64,000 bases of DNA from an uncultured Eubacteriales bacterium (GTDB lineage Bacteria > Bacillota > Clostridia > Peptostreptococcales > Anaerovoracaceae): contig URGK01000002.1 of NCBI GenBank assembly GCA_900547295.1, positions 1-64,000 of the forward strand, in the 5' to 3' direction. Positions 32,141-40,384 of the stretch are shown here, in pieces. Made by a program: the position numbers and the translations under genes. The notes under the pieces are model-generated. The model ran no database searches. It was not told the origin of the DNA and saw nothing but the letters and a program-made list of their open reading frames with translations. The first letter of the stretch is position 1. Every line of letters starts with the position of its first letter.

Positions 32141-34840
32141 TTACTTACTCCAGGTTCTAGCTCCATACTTGCACTGTTTAAGAACTGTCTGTCCTACAAG
32201 CTTATCTCCGTCATATACAAGAGCCTTTGCCTTGTAGTAGTACTTGGTACCTTTCTTACCTGCAGTGTTGATGTATGTCTTGCCGGCTTTTGTTGCCTTT
32301 GCTACATACTTTGATGCTTTCTTTTCTGATCTGTAGAACTTGTACTTAACTGTATATCCTGCATCTGTCAATGCCTTAACATCTCCTGATACTACTGCCT
32401 TGATGTTCTTCTTTGCTGTCTTTGATGTTCTTACCTTAAGATTAACTTCCTTGATTAAGGTATTTAACTGTTCAGCTATTTTCTTGTCAGCCTCAGCTTT
32501 TGCCATTACAGCATATTCTGAGAAATGACCTGTTGTGAATGTGTATGTACCGTCTGCATTGAGAACCCCCTCTACCAATGTGTAGCTACCGTTGTCATCA
32601 ATGTATACGCATACTAATTCCTTGGCTGCAAGCTCCTTATCAAGGTTAATTGTAACCTTGACATTACCGCCCCTGAAGTCTGTAACAGCGCCCTTTGATG
32701 TTACAAGCTTCAGATCCACATGGCAGATGTTTTCATCAGTCTTAACTGTTTCAACTGCAAGTTTAACAGTTCCGTCTGTTCCAGCCTGCTCTGCTACTGC
32801 TGCAAGGGCAGTCTTGTCTAAATCAACTTTACCGTTGTCAGTTTTAATAACCAGACTGGCATCTGTTTTTTCAGCCAGTTCCTTAACTGTCTTTTCAGGT
32901 ATAGCTACTTCTGATGAAGCTACAGTATTATTGCCTGCTGCATCAACTATTACCTCTGTTGATTTGTTTTCTACTGCCTTGTCAACGATCTTGTCTGCTG
33001 TCTTGGCATCTACTGTTGTTTCAGCCTTGTTGTCCTTAACAGCCGGAGCAAGGTCAGCAGTTGTATTCTTATCTGTTGTATTATTGGTTACGTTGTCTGT
33101 AGGTGTTGATGGTGTGTATGGTCTGCCTACTGTATACGGACCATTACCTGTTACTATATATCCATCTGCTACATATGCTGTAGGATCTGATGAGAATGTA
33201 CCGCCAGTTACTGACAACAAACACTTAGGATCTTCGGGTTCTGTATCATAAAGTAATGCAATATCATTCAAAAACATACCGCCACTGACATTAACAATTG
33301 CTCCACCATAAGAGGAGTTTTTTACCACAGCCAATGCATATCCATTTGTTGATGAACCATTAAAATTTGCAACCTGTGTTTTTTCTGGTGCTGTATTATT
33401 AAATGTTCCACCCTTAATATCGAGTGTTCCGCCTTTAATTTCAATAGTACTTCCTTTGCCTGTACTATAATTTCCATTATTAATTACATATTTAGAATTT
33501 TTAGCAGCAAGATATAATTGTGCTTCAAACTCCCCATTATTAATAGTTATATTACTATTTTCATATGAGCCATTAGTATATACGTATCCCTTATATGTTC
33601 CATTATTTAATGTGGTTTCAGTATTATATATTGAAAAAACCGAAAATTCTCCATCCAATACACCATTTTCTATAATAAGTGTACCATTATTCTGAACAGC
33701 AACTTGTTTACCTTTTATTGTACCATTTCCTGTTATTTTAAGTTTTGAATTTTCTCCAACTCGAATAGTTCTCACACAGCCTGTTTTATATGATACTTCT
33801 TTAGTATTCAAGTCAAGTGTTATATTTTTATTTACTACAATGGTTTCATCTGTACTTATATCTTTTATAAGCTTTACAGTAGCTCCATCACTTGCAGCAT
33901 CAATTGCTCCGGCAAGAGTTTTAAAACACTGTTCATCTATTGAGGCTACTGCATCTGCTGGATCTGTATTCCTTACAACAGTACCATCTGTTTTTAAAAC
34001 ATATCCATCTGCAATGTACGCTCTCACATCACCTGAGAATGTGCCACCTCTAATAGCATTTTTCTTGGTAGAAACCTCACCATTAAATTTTCCACCTAAG
34101 ATTTCAATATTTGATCCTTTTGCAGAAACTGCAGTCGGTCCAGAGATTTCTCCGTTTTTAATAGTTATTGTACTCATAGAACTTCCACAGATTGCAGTTA
34201 TATAAGTTTCATTATCTGCTGATACCGCAGTGATTTCGCCTCCATTCATTTCAAAAGCTGCATTTGAGTTTCTAATGTTTACAGCAAAATTACCTCTTAA
34301 AGCAGTTGCTATTACTTTACCACCATTCATAATGGCTTTTCCATTACCACCAATATAAATTGTGCTTCCAGCCTTAGCCATACCTTCACCGGTAATAATA
34401 GTTCCAGCTTCAATTGTCAGGCTTCCATTTCCTTCAACTGAAACAACTCTGCCTGATGTTCCTGTGTAACCCGAGCAGATTTTGCCACTGCCAATGCTGT
34501 CTTTAACTATTACGTTTCCCTTTATAAGTAGCGCTTGCTGGTTTACAGATGTATTAGTACCGCTAAGTATATGTCCGTTAAGGTCGATTGTCAGTTTTTT
34601 ATTTTCCTCAATTGTAGTTGTCTTACCCGTAACTGTAACATTATTTATTAGCTTTATAGTACTATTCTCTACCGCAGCATCAATAGCCTCCTGTAACGTA
34701 TCATAATGTGTAGTGCCTATTGCTGCCTGATGACTACAATTCTCTGCTGTACAATTCTCTGCTGTATCAGCAAACACCCCCATTGGCATCATTGCCACTA
34801 TCATAGCCATACTTATGACTATTGCCAATAACTTCTTCAT
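32141..34840 (-). CDS. Secreted beta-helix-type surface protein 2
   Basis: A protein of 899 aa, paralogue of surface protein 1, with almost the same signal peptide (MKKLLAIVISMAMIVAMM). After it comes a short Cys-containing stretch (CTAENC), then repeated units of the type EAIDAAVENSTIKLINNVTV and GGTFSGDVRAYIADGY, read as beta-helix coils. The linker, beta-domain and C-terminal module repeat those of protein 1. There is no sortase motif. AAGGAGG lies 10 nt upstream of the ATG. Probable role: adhesion or matrix, under cyclic-di-GMP control. Confidence 0.82.
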   Translation of the reverse strand: MKKLLAIVISMAMIVAMMPMGVFADTAENCTAENCSHQAAIGTTHYDTLQEAIDAAVENSTIKLINNVTVTGKTTTIEENKKLTIDLNGHILSGTNTSVNQQALLIKGNVIVKDSIGSGKICSGYTGTSGRVVSVEGNGSLTIEAGTIITGEGMAKAGSTIYIGGNGKAIMNGGKVIATALRGNFAVNIRNSNAAFEMNGGEITAVSADNETYITAICGSSMSTITIKNGEISGPTAVSAKGSNIEILGGKFNGEVSTKKNAIRGGTFSGDVRAYIADGYVLKTDGTVVRNTDPADAVASIDEQCFKTLAGAIDAASDGATVKLIKDISTDETIVVNKNITLDLNTKEVSYKTGCVRTIRVGENSKLKITGNGTIKGKQVAVQNNGTLIIENGVLDGEFSVFSIYNTETTLNNGTYKGYVYTNGSYENSNITINNGEFEAQLYLAAKNSKYVINNGNYSTGKGSTIEIKGGTLDIKGGTFNNTAPEKTQVANFNGSSTNGYALAVVKNSSYGGAIVNVSGGMFLNDIALLYDTEPEDPKCLLSVTGGTFSSDPTAYVADGYIVTGNGPYTVGRPYTPSTPTDNVTNNTTDKNTTADLAPAVKDNKAETTVDAKTADKIVDKAVENKSTEVIVDAAGNNTVASSEVAIPEKTVKELAEKTDASLVIKTDNGKVDLDKTALAAVAEQAGTDGTVKLAVETVKTDENICHVDLKLVTSKGAVTDFRGGNVKVTINLDKELAAKELVCVYIDDNGSYTLVEGVLNADGTYTFTTGHFSEYAVMAKAEADKKIAEQLNTLIKEVNLKVRTSKTAKKNIKAVVSGDVKALTDAGYTVKYKFYRSEKKASKYVAKATKAGKTYINTAGKKGTKYYYKAKALVYDGDKLVGQTVLKQCKYGARTWSK

Positions 34841-34894
34841 TTAATCACCCTCCTTAACTCGGATATTTAATTACTCAGGGCTGCCTCTGCCATA

Positions 34895-35030
34895 ATAAAA
34901 GGACAAGCCTTAACCTGTCCTACTGTCATTATATATTCCTCATCTCTATGTAACTGGCAGCCATGCTCTATTGAGCTTCAGGCTCTGTAGCTTTGCATCC
35001 CTGTCTTTCGACAGATTTGCCCTCTTTTGT
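34895..35030 (-). ncRNA. Class I cyclic-di-GMP riboswitch plus terminator, copy 2
   Basis: Minus-strand aptamer: GGGCAAAT, CTGTCGAAAGACAG, GGATGCAAAGCTA, GAGCCT, a variable hairpin and GGCTGCCAGTTAC, closely matching copy 1. The terminator GGACAGG/CTTGTCC (34901-34920) is followed by TTTTATT. A stretch GGCAGCC (minus strand of 34879-34885) after the terminator is exactly complementary to GGCTGCC of the aptamer and could compete with it. Confidence 0.93.
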
Positions 35031-35041
35031 TTTACTCTTAA

Positions 35042-35071
35042 AGTATACCCTCCCCCCTGGTGCTTTGTCAA
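35042..35071 (-). promoter_or_regulatory. Promoter of riboswitch and surface gene 2
   Basis: Minus-strand TTGACA (35066-35071) and TATACT (35042-35047), spacer 18 nt, G-rich like the copy-1 promoter. It follows directly on the rnf terminator. Confidence 0.75.
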
Positions 35072-35072
35072 T

Positions 35073-35109
35073 AAAAAAAGAACCCTGTCGGATATAATCG
35101 TCAGAGTTC
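35073..35109 (-). terminator. Intrinsic terminator of the rnf operon
   Basis: Minus-strand stem GAACTCTG/CAGGGTTC (one U-G) with a T7 run, about 50 nt past the rnfB stop. Confidence 0.85.
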
Positions 35110-35161
35110 TCTTTTTTACCTTGATTATGTTAATTAATACTTCTAAGCAATCACTGTATAA

Positions 35162-35992
35162 TTAAGCTTCTGCCGCTTTTGGCTCTGCAGGCTTTCTCTT
35201 TGCTCTCAGGTTTATGATAGCACCTGTAGGGCATTCCTTAGCGCAGAGTCCGCAGTTTTTGCATTTTTCAGGATCTATTGCAGCCAGATTGTTCTCAATT
35301 GTAACTGCTTCGAATTTGCAGACCTTTTCGCATTTTTTGCAGCCTATGCAGCCGTTTGTGCAGGCTTTTCTTGTCTTTGCTCCCGGATCTGTAGAGTTAC
35401 AGTGAACGATAACCTTGTTCTTTGCCGGAGCAATCCTGATAACATGGTTAGGGCATGCTTTTTCGCACATACCGCAGCCTACGCAGAGCTCTCTGTTTAC
35501 AACCGCAACACCATCGCATACACTGATTGCGCCGTAAGCGCATACAGCCTCGCAGTCACCAAAGCCAAGACATCCGTGTGAACATACATTGACACCGCCA
35601 AACATCTGCTTTGCAGCCTTGCAGGTTGAATGTCCCTGATATTCCATCAGGGTTTTTGCTGCTCCTGTGTTGCCGTTGCACATTACTACAGCAACCACAG
35701 GCTCTGCTGACTCTGCCTCAACGCCCAGAACGCCGGCAAGTTTTGCCGCAAGGTCAGCGCCGCCTACAGGACATTTTGCCGTACCGATGCTCGGATCACC
35801 GCCAAGAGCGGCAGCATAGTCGTCACAGCCGGCAAAGCCGCAGGCTCCGCAGTTTGCTCCCGGAAGTTCATTTCTTAAGTTTGCAACTGTTTCATCAACC
35901 GGTACATAGAAAACTTTTGATGCGATAGTAAGAATAACGGCCAACACTAAACCGATTGCCATAACCAGTAATACCGGAATTAAAATATTCAT
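35162..35992 (-). CDS. rnfB: Rnf complex subunit B (ferredoxin-like)
   Basis: A protein of 276 aa. An N-terminal helix is followed by a four-Cys [4Fe-4S] domain (NCGACGFAGCDDYA) and three further ferredoxin-type clusters (CVGCGMCEKACP, CIGCKKCEKVC, CKNCGLCAKECP). RnfB is the likely entry point for electrons from reduced ferredoxin. It is the last gene of rnfCDGEAB, with GGAGG upstream of its ATG. The C-terminus ends in a short basic/Ala tail. Confidence 0.95.
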   Translation of the reverse strand: MNILIPVLLVMAIGLVLAVILTIASKVFYVPVDETVANLRNELPGANCGACGFAGCDDYAAALGGDPSIGTAKCPVGGADLAAKLAGVLGVEAESAEPVVAVVMCNGNTGAAKTLMEYQGHSTCKAAKQMFGGVNVCSHGCLGFGDCEAVCAYGAISVCDGVAVVNRELCVGCGMCEKACPNHVIRIAPAKNKVIVHCNSTDPGAKTRKACTNGCIGCKKCEKVCKFEAVTIENNLAAIDPEKCKNCGLCAKECPTGAIINLRAKRKPAEPKAAEA

Positions 35993-36010
35993 CTCTTTCG
36001 CCTCCTCATT

Positions 36011-36580
36011 CTATACCAGTCCGCCGAATCCCATAAATGCAAGGGACAGGAAAGCAGCTGAAACCAATGTGATAGGTACACCCTGGAAAGCTTTAGGAAT
36101 AGCCTCGTTGCCTTCAAGCTTCATTCTCATTCCTGAGAAAAGAACCATTGCAAGCAGGAAGCCGATTCCCGCACCGGCAGAGTTTACTAATGCCTGAGCA
36201 TAGTTGTAACCCTCATCAATATTTGAAATACACACACCTAAAACTGCGCAGTTTGTAGTTATCAGCGGCAGATAAACTCCCAGCGATCTGTGAAGCGCCG
36301 GTATGAATTTTTTGAGCGCCATCTCTACAAACTGAACAAGCGCAGCTATAATCAGTATGAATACAATTGTCTGCAGATAACCGATTCCCAGTTTGTCAAG
36401 GATAAGCATAATCGGCCATGTTGCGGCAGTTGCAAGAACCATTACGAAAATTACCGCAACACCCATTCCGACTGAGGAATCTAGTTTTTTGGAAACACCA
36501 AGGAACGGACATATACCGAGGAATTGAGCCAGTACATAGTTGTTCACAAGGATAATACCTACTAAAATAGTGAAATACAT
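36011..36580 (-). CDS. rnfA: Rnf complex subunit A
   Basis: A protein of 189 aa with six helices. The paired motif LAQFLGICPFLGVSKK and LPLITTNCAVLGVCI carries the membrane cysteines that bind the intramembrane cluster with RnfE. It forms part of the Na+ or H+ path. The start overlaps the rnfE stop (TAATG). Confidence 0.95.
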   Translation of the reverse strand: MYFTILVGIILVNNYVLAQFLGICPFLGVSKKLDSSVGMGVAVIFVMVLATAATWPIMLILDKLGIGYLQTIVFILIIAALVQFVEMALKKFIPALHRSLGVYLPLITTNCAVLGVCISNIDEGYNYAQALVNSAGAGIGFLLAMVLFSGMRMKLEGNEAIPKAFQGVPITLVSAAFLSLAFMGFGGLV

Positions 36581-37290
36581 TATGCTTCAGCTCCTTTCTT
36601 TATCTCTGCTTCAAGCGCTTCTATGCATTTTTCCTGCTGGCAGATGGAAGCCATTGCGCAGCCCCTGCAGTCAAAGCTGCCCTTAACACCTTTGCCCTTA
36701 GTGAAGTGATTGATTGCCGCAATCATAATCGCATATACGAAGAATCCGCCCGGAGCCAGCGCTATGATAAGCATTGGGTGAACGCTGAGCCAAGGAAGCG
36801 CAATTCCGAAGATTGTGCCTGCGCCTATGATTTCTCTGATAGCGCCCATAATTCCAAGCGCCAGTGTAAATCCAAGACCCATTCCGATACCGTCTAAAGC
36901 GGAATCCAGAGCGTTGTTCTTTGATGCGAACATCTCGGCTCTTCCGAGTATGATACAGTTTACTACTATCAGAGGTATGAACAGTCCCAGTGAGTCATAA
37001 AGTGACGGTACAAACGCCTGCAGTACAAACTGTACTACGGTCACAAAGCCTGCAATTACTACGATATAGCAAGGTATTCTCACTTTGTCGGGTATAATCT
37101 TTGCAAGCAGTGAAATAACTATATTCGAGCAGATCAGTACTGCCATTGCGGAAACACCCATTCCAAGACCGTTTAATGCCGAGCTTGTGGTTGCCAGTGT
37201 AGGACATGTTCCGAGAAGGAGCACCAGTACCGGGTTTTCCTTAATTATGCCTTTGGTTAATATGGCGAGTTTACTTACTTTGTTTTCCAT
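36580..37290 (-). CDS. rnfE: Rnf complex subunit E
   Basis: A protein of 236 aa with six helices, homologous to RnfA by internal symmetry. LLLGTCPTLATTSSALNG and LIVVNCIILGRAE carry the paired Cys residues. The C-terminal tail is Cys-rich (CRGCAMASICQQEKC), an extension beyond the usual core. It is coupled to rnfG (TAATG). Confidence 0.94.
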   Translation of the reverse strand: MENKVSKLAILTKGIIKENPVLVLLLGTCPTLATTSSALNGLGMGVSAMAVLICSNIVISLLAKIIPDKVRIPCYIVVIAGFVTVVQFVLQAFVPSLYDSLGLFIPLIVVNCIILGRAEMFASKNNALDSALDGIGMGLGFTLALGIMGAIREIIGAGTIFGIALPWLSVHPMLIIALAPGGFFVYAIMIAAINHFTKGKGVKGSFDCRGCAMASICQQEKCIEALEAEIKKGAEA

Positions 37291-37859
37291 TAGTTAGCAC
37301 CTCCCACTTCCTTGTATTGTTCAAGCGCTGCGCATACACCGTAATGTACCGCATTTGATGATATTGTAGCGCCGCTGACATGAGTAACGTTTGTATCATC
37401 TTTAGCTGTAAATGCACTGTAGCTGTCAAGTCCCACATACTGTTCCAGATACGAAGGCTCCTGCGCCTTGGTGCCAAGACCCGGAGTATCAGCATGTGCA
37501 GTAACCTTAACGCCTGTAATGCAGCCGTCAGTATCTATACCTACCATTTCGGTAAGCAGTCCGCCGAAGGACTTGGATTTAACGGTAACAACCATACCTG
37601 TGTCATTGTCGGCAATATAGCAGTCTGTAACGAAAACCTTGTCGGCTTCGAGGACAACCAGATCGCCGTCATAAGCTGTAAATGAGTCTGCTGAAGGCAG
37701 AAGCTCAGCTCTTGCCTCGTCTGCCGCCTTAATTGAGTTCTGTTCAATTATAGGGGCTGTGATTGAGTTAATGTATGCAAGCGCACCTGTGATAACAAGG
37801 CAGATTACTACAAGAACAAGTGATGGTGCAATATATTCTCTGAATTTATTACTTTTCAT
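37290..37859 (-). CDS. rnfG: Rnf complex subunit G (covalent flavin)
   Basis: A protein of 189 aa with one N-terminal helix and a periplasm-side FMN-binding domain. The flavinylation motif SGATISSNAV carries the Thr that takes FMN by phosphodiester link. The ATG at 37859 follows GGAGG and overlaps the last codons of rnfD; an ATG six codons upstream lies over the ribosome site. Confidence 0.93.
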   Translation of the reverse strand: MKSNKFREYIAPSLVLVVICLVITGALAYINSITAPIIEQNSIKAADEARAELLPSADSFTAYDGDLVVLEADKVFVTDCYIADNDTGMVVTVKSKSFGGLLTEMVGIDTDGCITGVKVTAHADTPGLGTKAQEPSYLEQYVGLDSYSAFTAKDDTNVTHVSGATISSNAVHYGVCAALEQYKEVGGAN

Positions 37860-38826
37860 TTTTCTTTGCACCTCCATACATTCTTTTCTGACAGAAGTTA
37901 TCTATTAACGGAGTAACTATATTCATTAACAGTATTGAGAATGAAACTCCTTCAGGATACTGGCCGTACAGCCTTATCAGCATTGTGATAACACCGCAGC
38001 CTATGCCGAATATAACTTTGCCCATAGGAAGTATCGGCGTTGTAACATAGTCTGTTGCCATAAAGAAGGCACCGAGCATAACGCCGCCTGCAAGTACATG
38101 GAATACTGCCATCTGAAGCGCGTTTCCGTCGCCTGTTGCAGCATAGTATATAAGCGCAAATACAAATACTGTTCCGATAAAGCATGCCGGAATTATAGGA
38201 CTTATAATCTTTCTCCAGATGAGGAACAGTCCTCCGATAAGCAGCATCAGGGCGCTTACTTCACCCATTGAACCGCCTATGTATCCCATAAACATATCCA
38301 TATTTGACGGAAGCTCTCCGCCGCCCTCTGCAAGTATGCCCAGCGGAGTTGCGCCTGTCTGCGCATCTGCTCCTGTGAAAGGAACAGGCCATGTTGTCAT
38401 TTCTGTTGCAAATGCTATAAACAGCACTATTCTTGCTGTGATAGCAGGGTTTACAAGGTTTTTGCCTATGCCGCCGTAAAGCTGCTTAACTATGATGATA
38501 GCTACAAAGCAGCCTACTATTGCAATCCAGTAAGGCAGACCTGACGGCACGTTGAATGCAATCAGAACGCCTGTTACCGCAGCACTTAAATCGCCTACTG
38601 TCTGAGGTTTTTTCATAAGCTTGTTGTATGCCCATTCGAAGAACATACAGGACACAAGGCAAACCAGTGTAAGAGCTATAACTCTCGGTCCGAATACATA
38701 TATGCTCATTGCAAATGACGGAGCAAGTGCAATCAGAACCATCAGCATAATTCTGGTGGTATCAGTGTTTGATACTATATGAGGTGCTGATGAAACTGTT
38801 AAATTACTGTATATTTTCTTGTCCAT
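37849..38826 (-). CDS. rnfD: Rnf complex subunit D
   Basis: A protein of 325 aa with nine to ten helices. The motif QTGATPLGIL holds the Thr for covalent FMN. It matches the NqrB/RnfD family, the main cation-translocating subunit. The start overlaps the rnfC stop. Confidence 0.94.
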   Translation of the reverse strand: MDKKIYSNLTVSSAPHIVSNTDTTRIMLMVLIALAPSFAMSIYVFGPRVIALTLVCLVSCMFFEWAYNKLMKKPQTVGDLSAAVTGVLIAFNVPSGLPYWIAIVGCFVAIIIVKQLYGGIGKNLVNPAITARIVLFIAFATEMTTWPVPFTGADAQTGATPLGILAEGGGELPSNMDMFMGYIGGSMGEVSALMLLIGGLFLIWRKIISPIIPACFIGTVFVFALIYYAATGDGNALQMAVFHVLAGGVMLGAFFMATDYVTTPILPMGKVIFGIGCGVITMLIRLYGQYPEGVSFSILLMNIVTPLIDNFCQKRMYGGAKKNEK

Positions 38827-40136
38827 TACTTAATTCCAGCCTCCTTTACTATTGCTTTTCCAAGCTTGTTCATAAAGCTGAGAGGTCTTCTTGCAGGGCA
38901 GATATATGAGCAGCTGCCACATTCCATGCACTGCATTACCTGCAGATTGGAAAGCGCCTGCGCATCCTTTGCCTCATATGCCTTGGCCAGTGCCGTAGGT
39001 ATCAGGCCGAAAGGACAGGCTCTGTGACATCTGCCGCAGTTGATGCAGGCAGTTTCTTCTTTTACTCCTGCCTTTTCTTTGGAGAAGGCCAGTATCGCAT
39101 TGTTGTTTTTAACAACAGGCATTTCATCTGATACTATGGCTCTGCCCATCATAGGTCCTCCCATAAGGATTTTTCTGGGCTCCTGTTTGTATCCGCCGCA
39201 GAATTCTATGACATCACAAATTCTGGCACCGATAGGAACTATTACGTTCTTTGGCTGGGCTACAGCATCTCCGTCTACGGTAATTCTCTTTGAAACAAGA
39301 GGCATACCTGTTCTGAAATATTTGCCTACAAATGCTATTGTGGTGACATTTGATAAAATGACACCGAGCTCTGCAGGAAGCACACCTGCGTTCATTTTCT
39401 TGCCTGTAATCTCATATACGAGAACTCTTTCGGCTCCCTTAGGGTATCTTGCCTGCAGTTTGAAAGTATGAATATTGGTTATACCTTTTGATGCAAGCAG
39501 TTTGTCAATGTGCTCGATAGCATCCGGTTTGTTCTCTTCGATACCGATATATCCCTCATCAAGACCTATATATTTCATAACCAGCTGGCAGCCGGAAATA
39601 AGATCCTCCGCATCCTCAAGCATTGCTCTGTGGTCAGAGGTAATGAACGGTTCGCACTCTGCCGCATTGACGATAAGTGTATGAACGTCATCGATATTCT
39701 TAGGGTTAAATTTAATATGTGTAGGGAATGAAGCTCCTCCAAGGCCTACCAGACCGCTGTCTCTGATTGCTTTTATAAATTCAGGCAGATCCTTAGCCTC
39801 AGGTACTTTAATTCCTTCATAAGGTTCCTGCTTTTTGTCTGCTTCAATTACAACAAGTGTGTCTGTTCCTCCCATAGCTGATCTCTGTTCTTCGATTCCT
39901 GCCACGGTCCCGGAAACACTTGAATAAATAGGGGCACTTACAAAAGCATCTACATCTCCGATAAGCTGGCCGACTTTAACGTAGTCGCCCTTCTGCACCA
40001 GCGGCTTGCACGGCGCTCCAATGTGCTGAGACATAGATATTTTTACAACATCAGGTACAGGCATTACTTCGGTTGCACTGCCGGCAGTGTTCTTGTAATG
40101 ACTCACGTGAATGCTGTGTAAATGTTTTCGACTCAT
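38826..40136 (-). CDS. rnfC: Rnf complex subunit C (NADH-binding)
   Basis: A protein of 436 aa: an N-terminal barrel-sandwich region, an NAD/FMN-binding Rossmann-like core (GLVGLGGASFPTHIKF), the SLBB region, and a C-terminal 2[4Fe-4S] domain (CINCGRCHRACPFG, CMECGSCSYICP). RnfC passes electrons to NAD+. The ATG at 40136 is downstream of AGGAAGG. It is the first gene of the operon. The complex couples ferredoxin:NAD+ oxidoreduction to an ion gradient in fermentative anaerobes. Confidence 0.94.
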   Translation of the reverse strand: MSRKHLHSIHVSHYKNTAGSATEVMPVPDVVKISMSQHIGAPCKPLVQKGDYVKVGQLIGDVDAFVSAPIYSSVSGTVAGIEEQRSAMGGTDTLVVIEADKKQEPYEGIKVPEAKDLPEFIKAIRDSGLVGLGGASFPTHIKFNPKNIDDVHTLIVNAAECEPFITSDHRAMLEDAEDLISGCQLVMKYIGLDEGYIGIEENKPDAIEHIDKLLASKGITNIHTFKLQARYPKGAERVLVYEITGKKMNAGVLPAELGVILSNVTTIAFVGKYFRTGMPLVSKRITVDGDAVAQPKNVIVPIGARICDVIEFCGGYKQEPRKILMGGPMMGRAIVSDEMPVVKNNNAILAFSKEKAGVKEETACINCGRCHRACPFGLIPTALAKAYEAKDAQALSNLQVMQCMECGSCSYICPARRPLSFMNKLGKAIVKEAGIK

Positions 40137-40298
40137 TATTGTGAGACCTTCCTTTCTAAAAATATACAAAAATACTCTTTACATCATACTACAAACTCAA
40201 ACAAAAATCCATACTTTTGCGACAATTATGGCTAATTGGAGTACAGATAATTTTTTCCGCCTAGCACTTTGGTATTATACAATTCTTTTACGAGCAGC

Positions 40299-40332
40299 AA
40301 AAGACCTGCCGCATAAAATCAGCAGATCTTTT
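40299..40332 (-). terminator. Intrinsic terminator after the carboxylesterase gene
   Basis: Minus-strand 11-bp stem AAAAGATCTGC/GCAGGTCTTTT (one U-G; it has a mismatch on the plus strand) with the U-run inside the stem end. The rest of 40137-40298 holds the rnf upstream region, with a TATGAT box near 40185 but no clear -35. Confidence 0.7.
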
Positions 40333-40384
40333 ATTAATACTTTTACTACTTTATTCAGCAATAATGCAACTTGGCTTAATAGGC

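Noticed and set aside
29300..33260. Long plus-strand frames opposite the two surface-protein genes (up to about 220 codons)
   Set aside because: They are antisense shadows of repetitive Thr/Ser/Val-rich coding sequence, with no ribosome sites and low-complexity Ser/Val/Leu products.
28858..34840. Sortase-anchored surface proteins
   Set aside because: Neither protein has an LPXTG-like motif or a C-terminal hydrophobic helix; both end in a fibronectin-like module.
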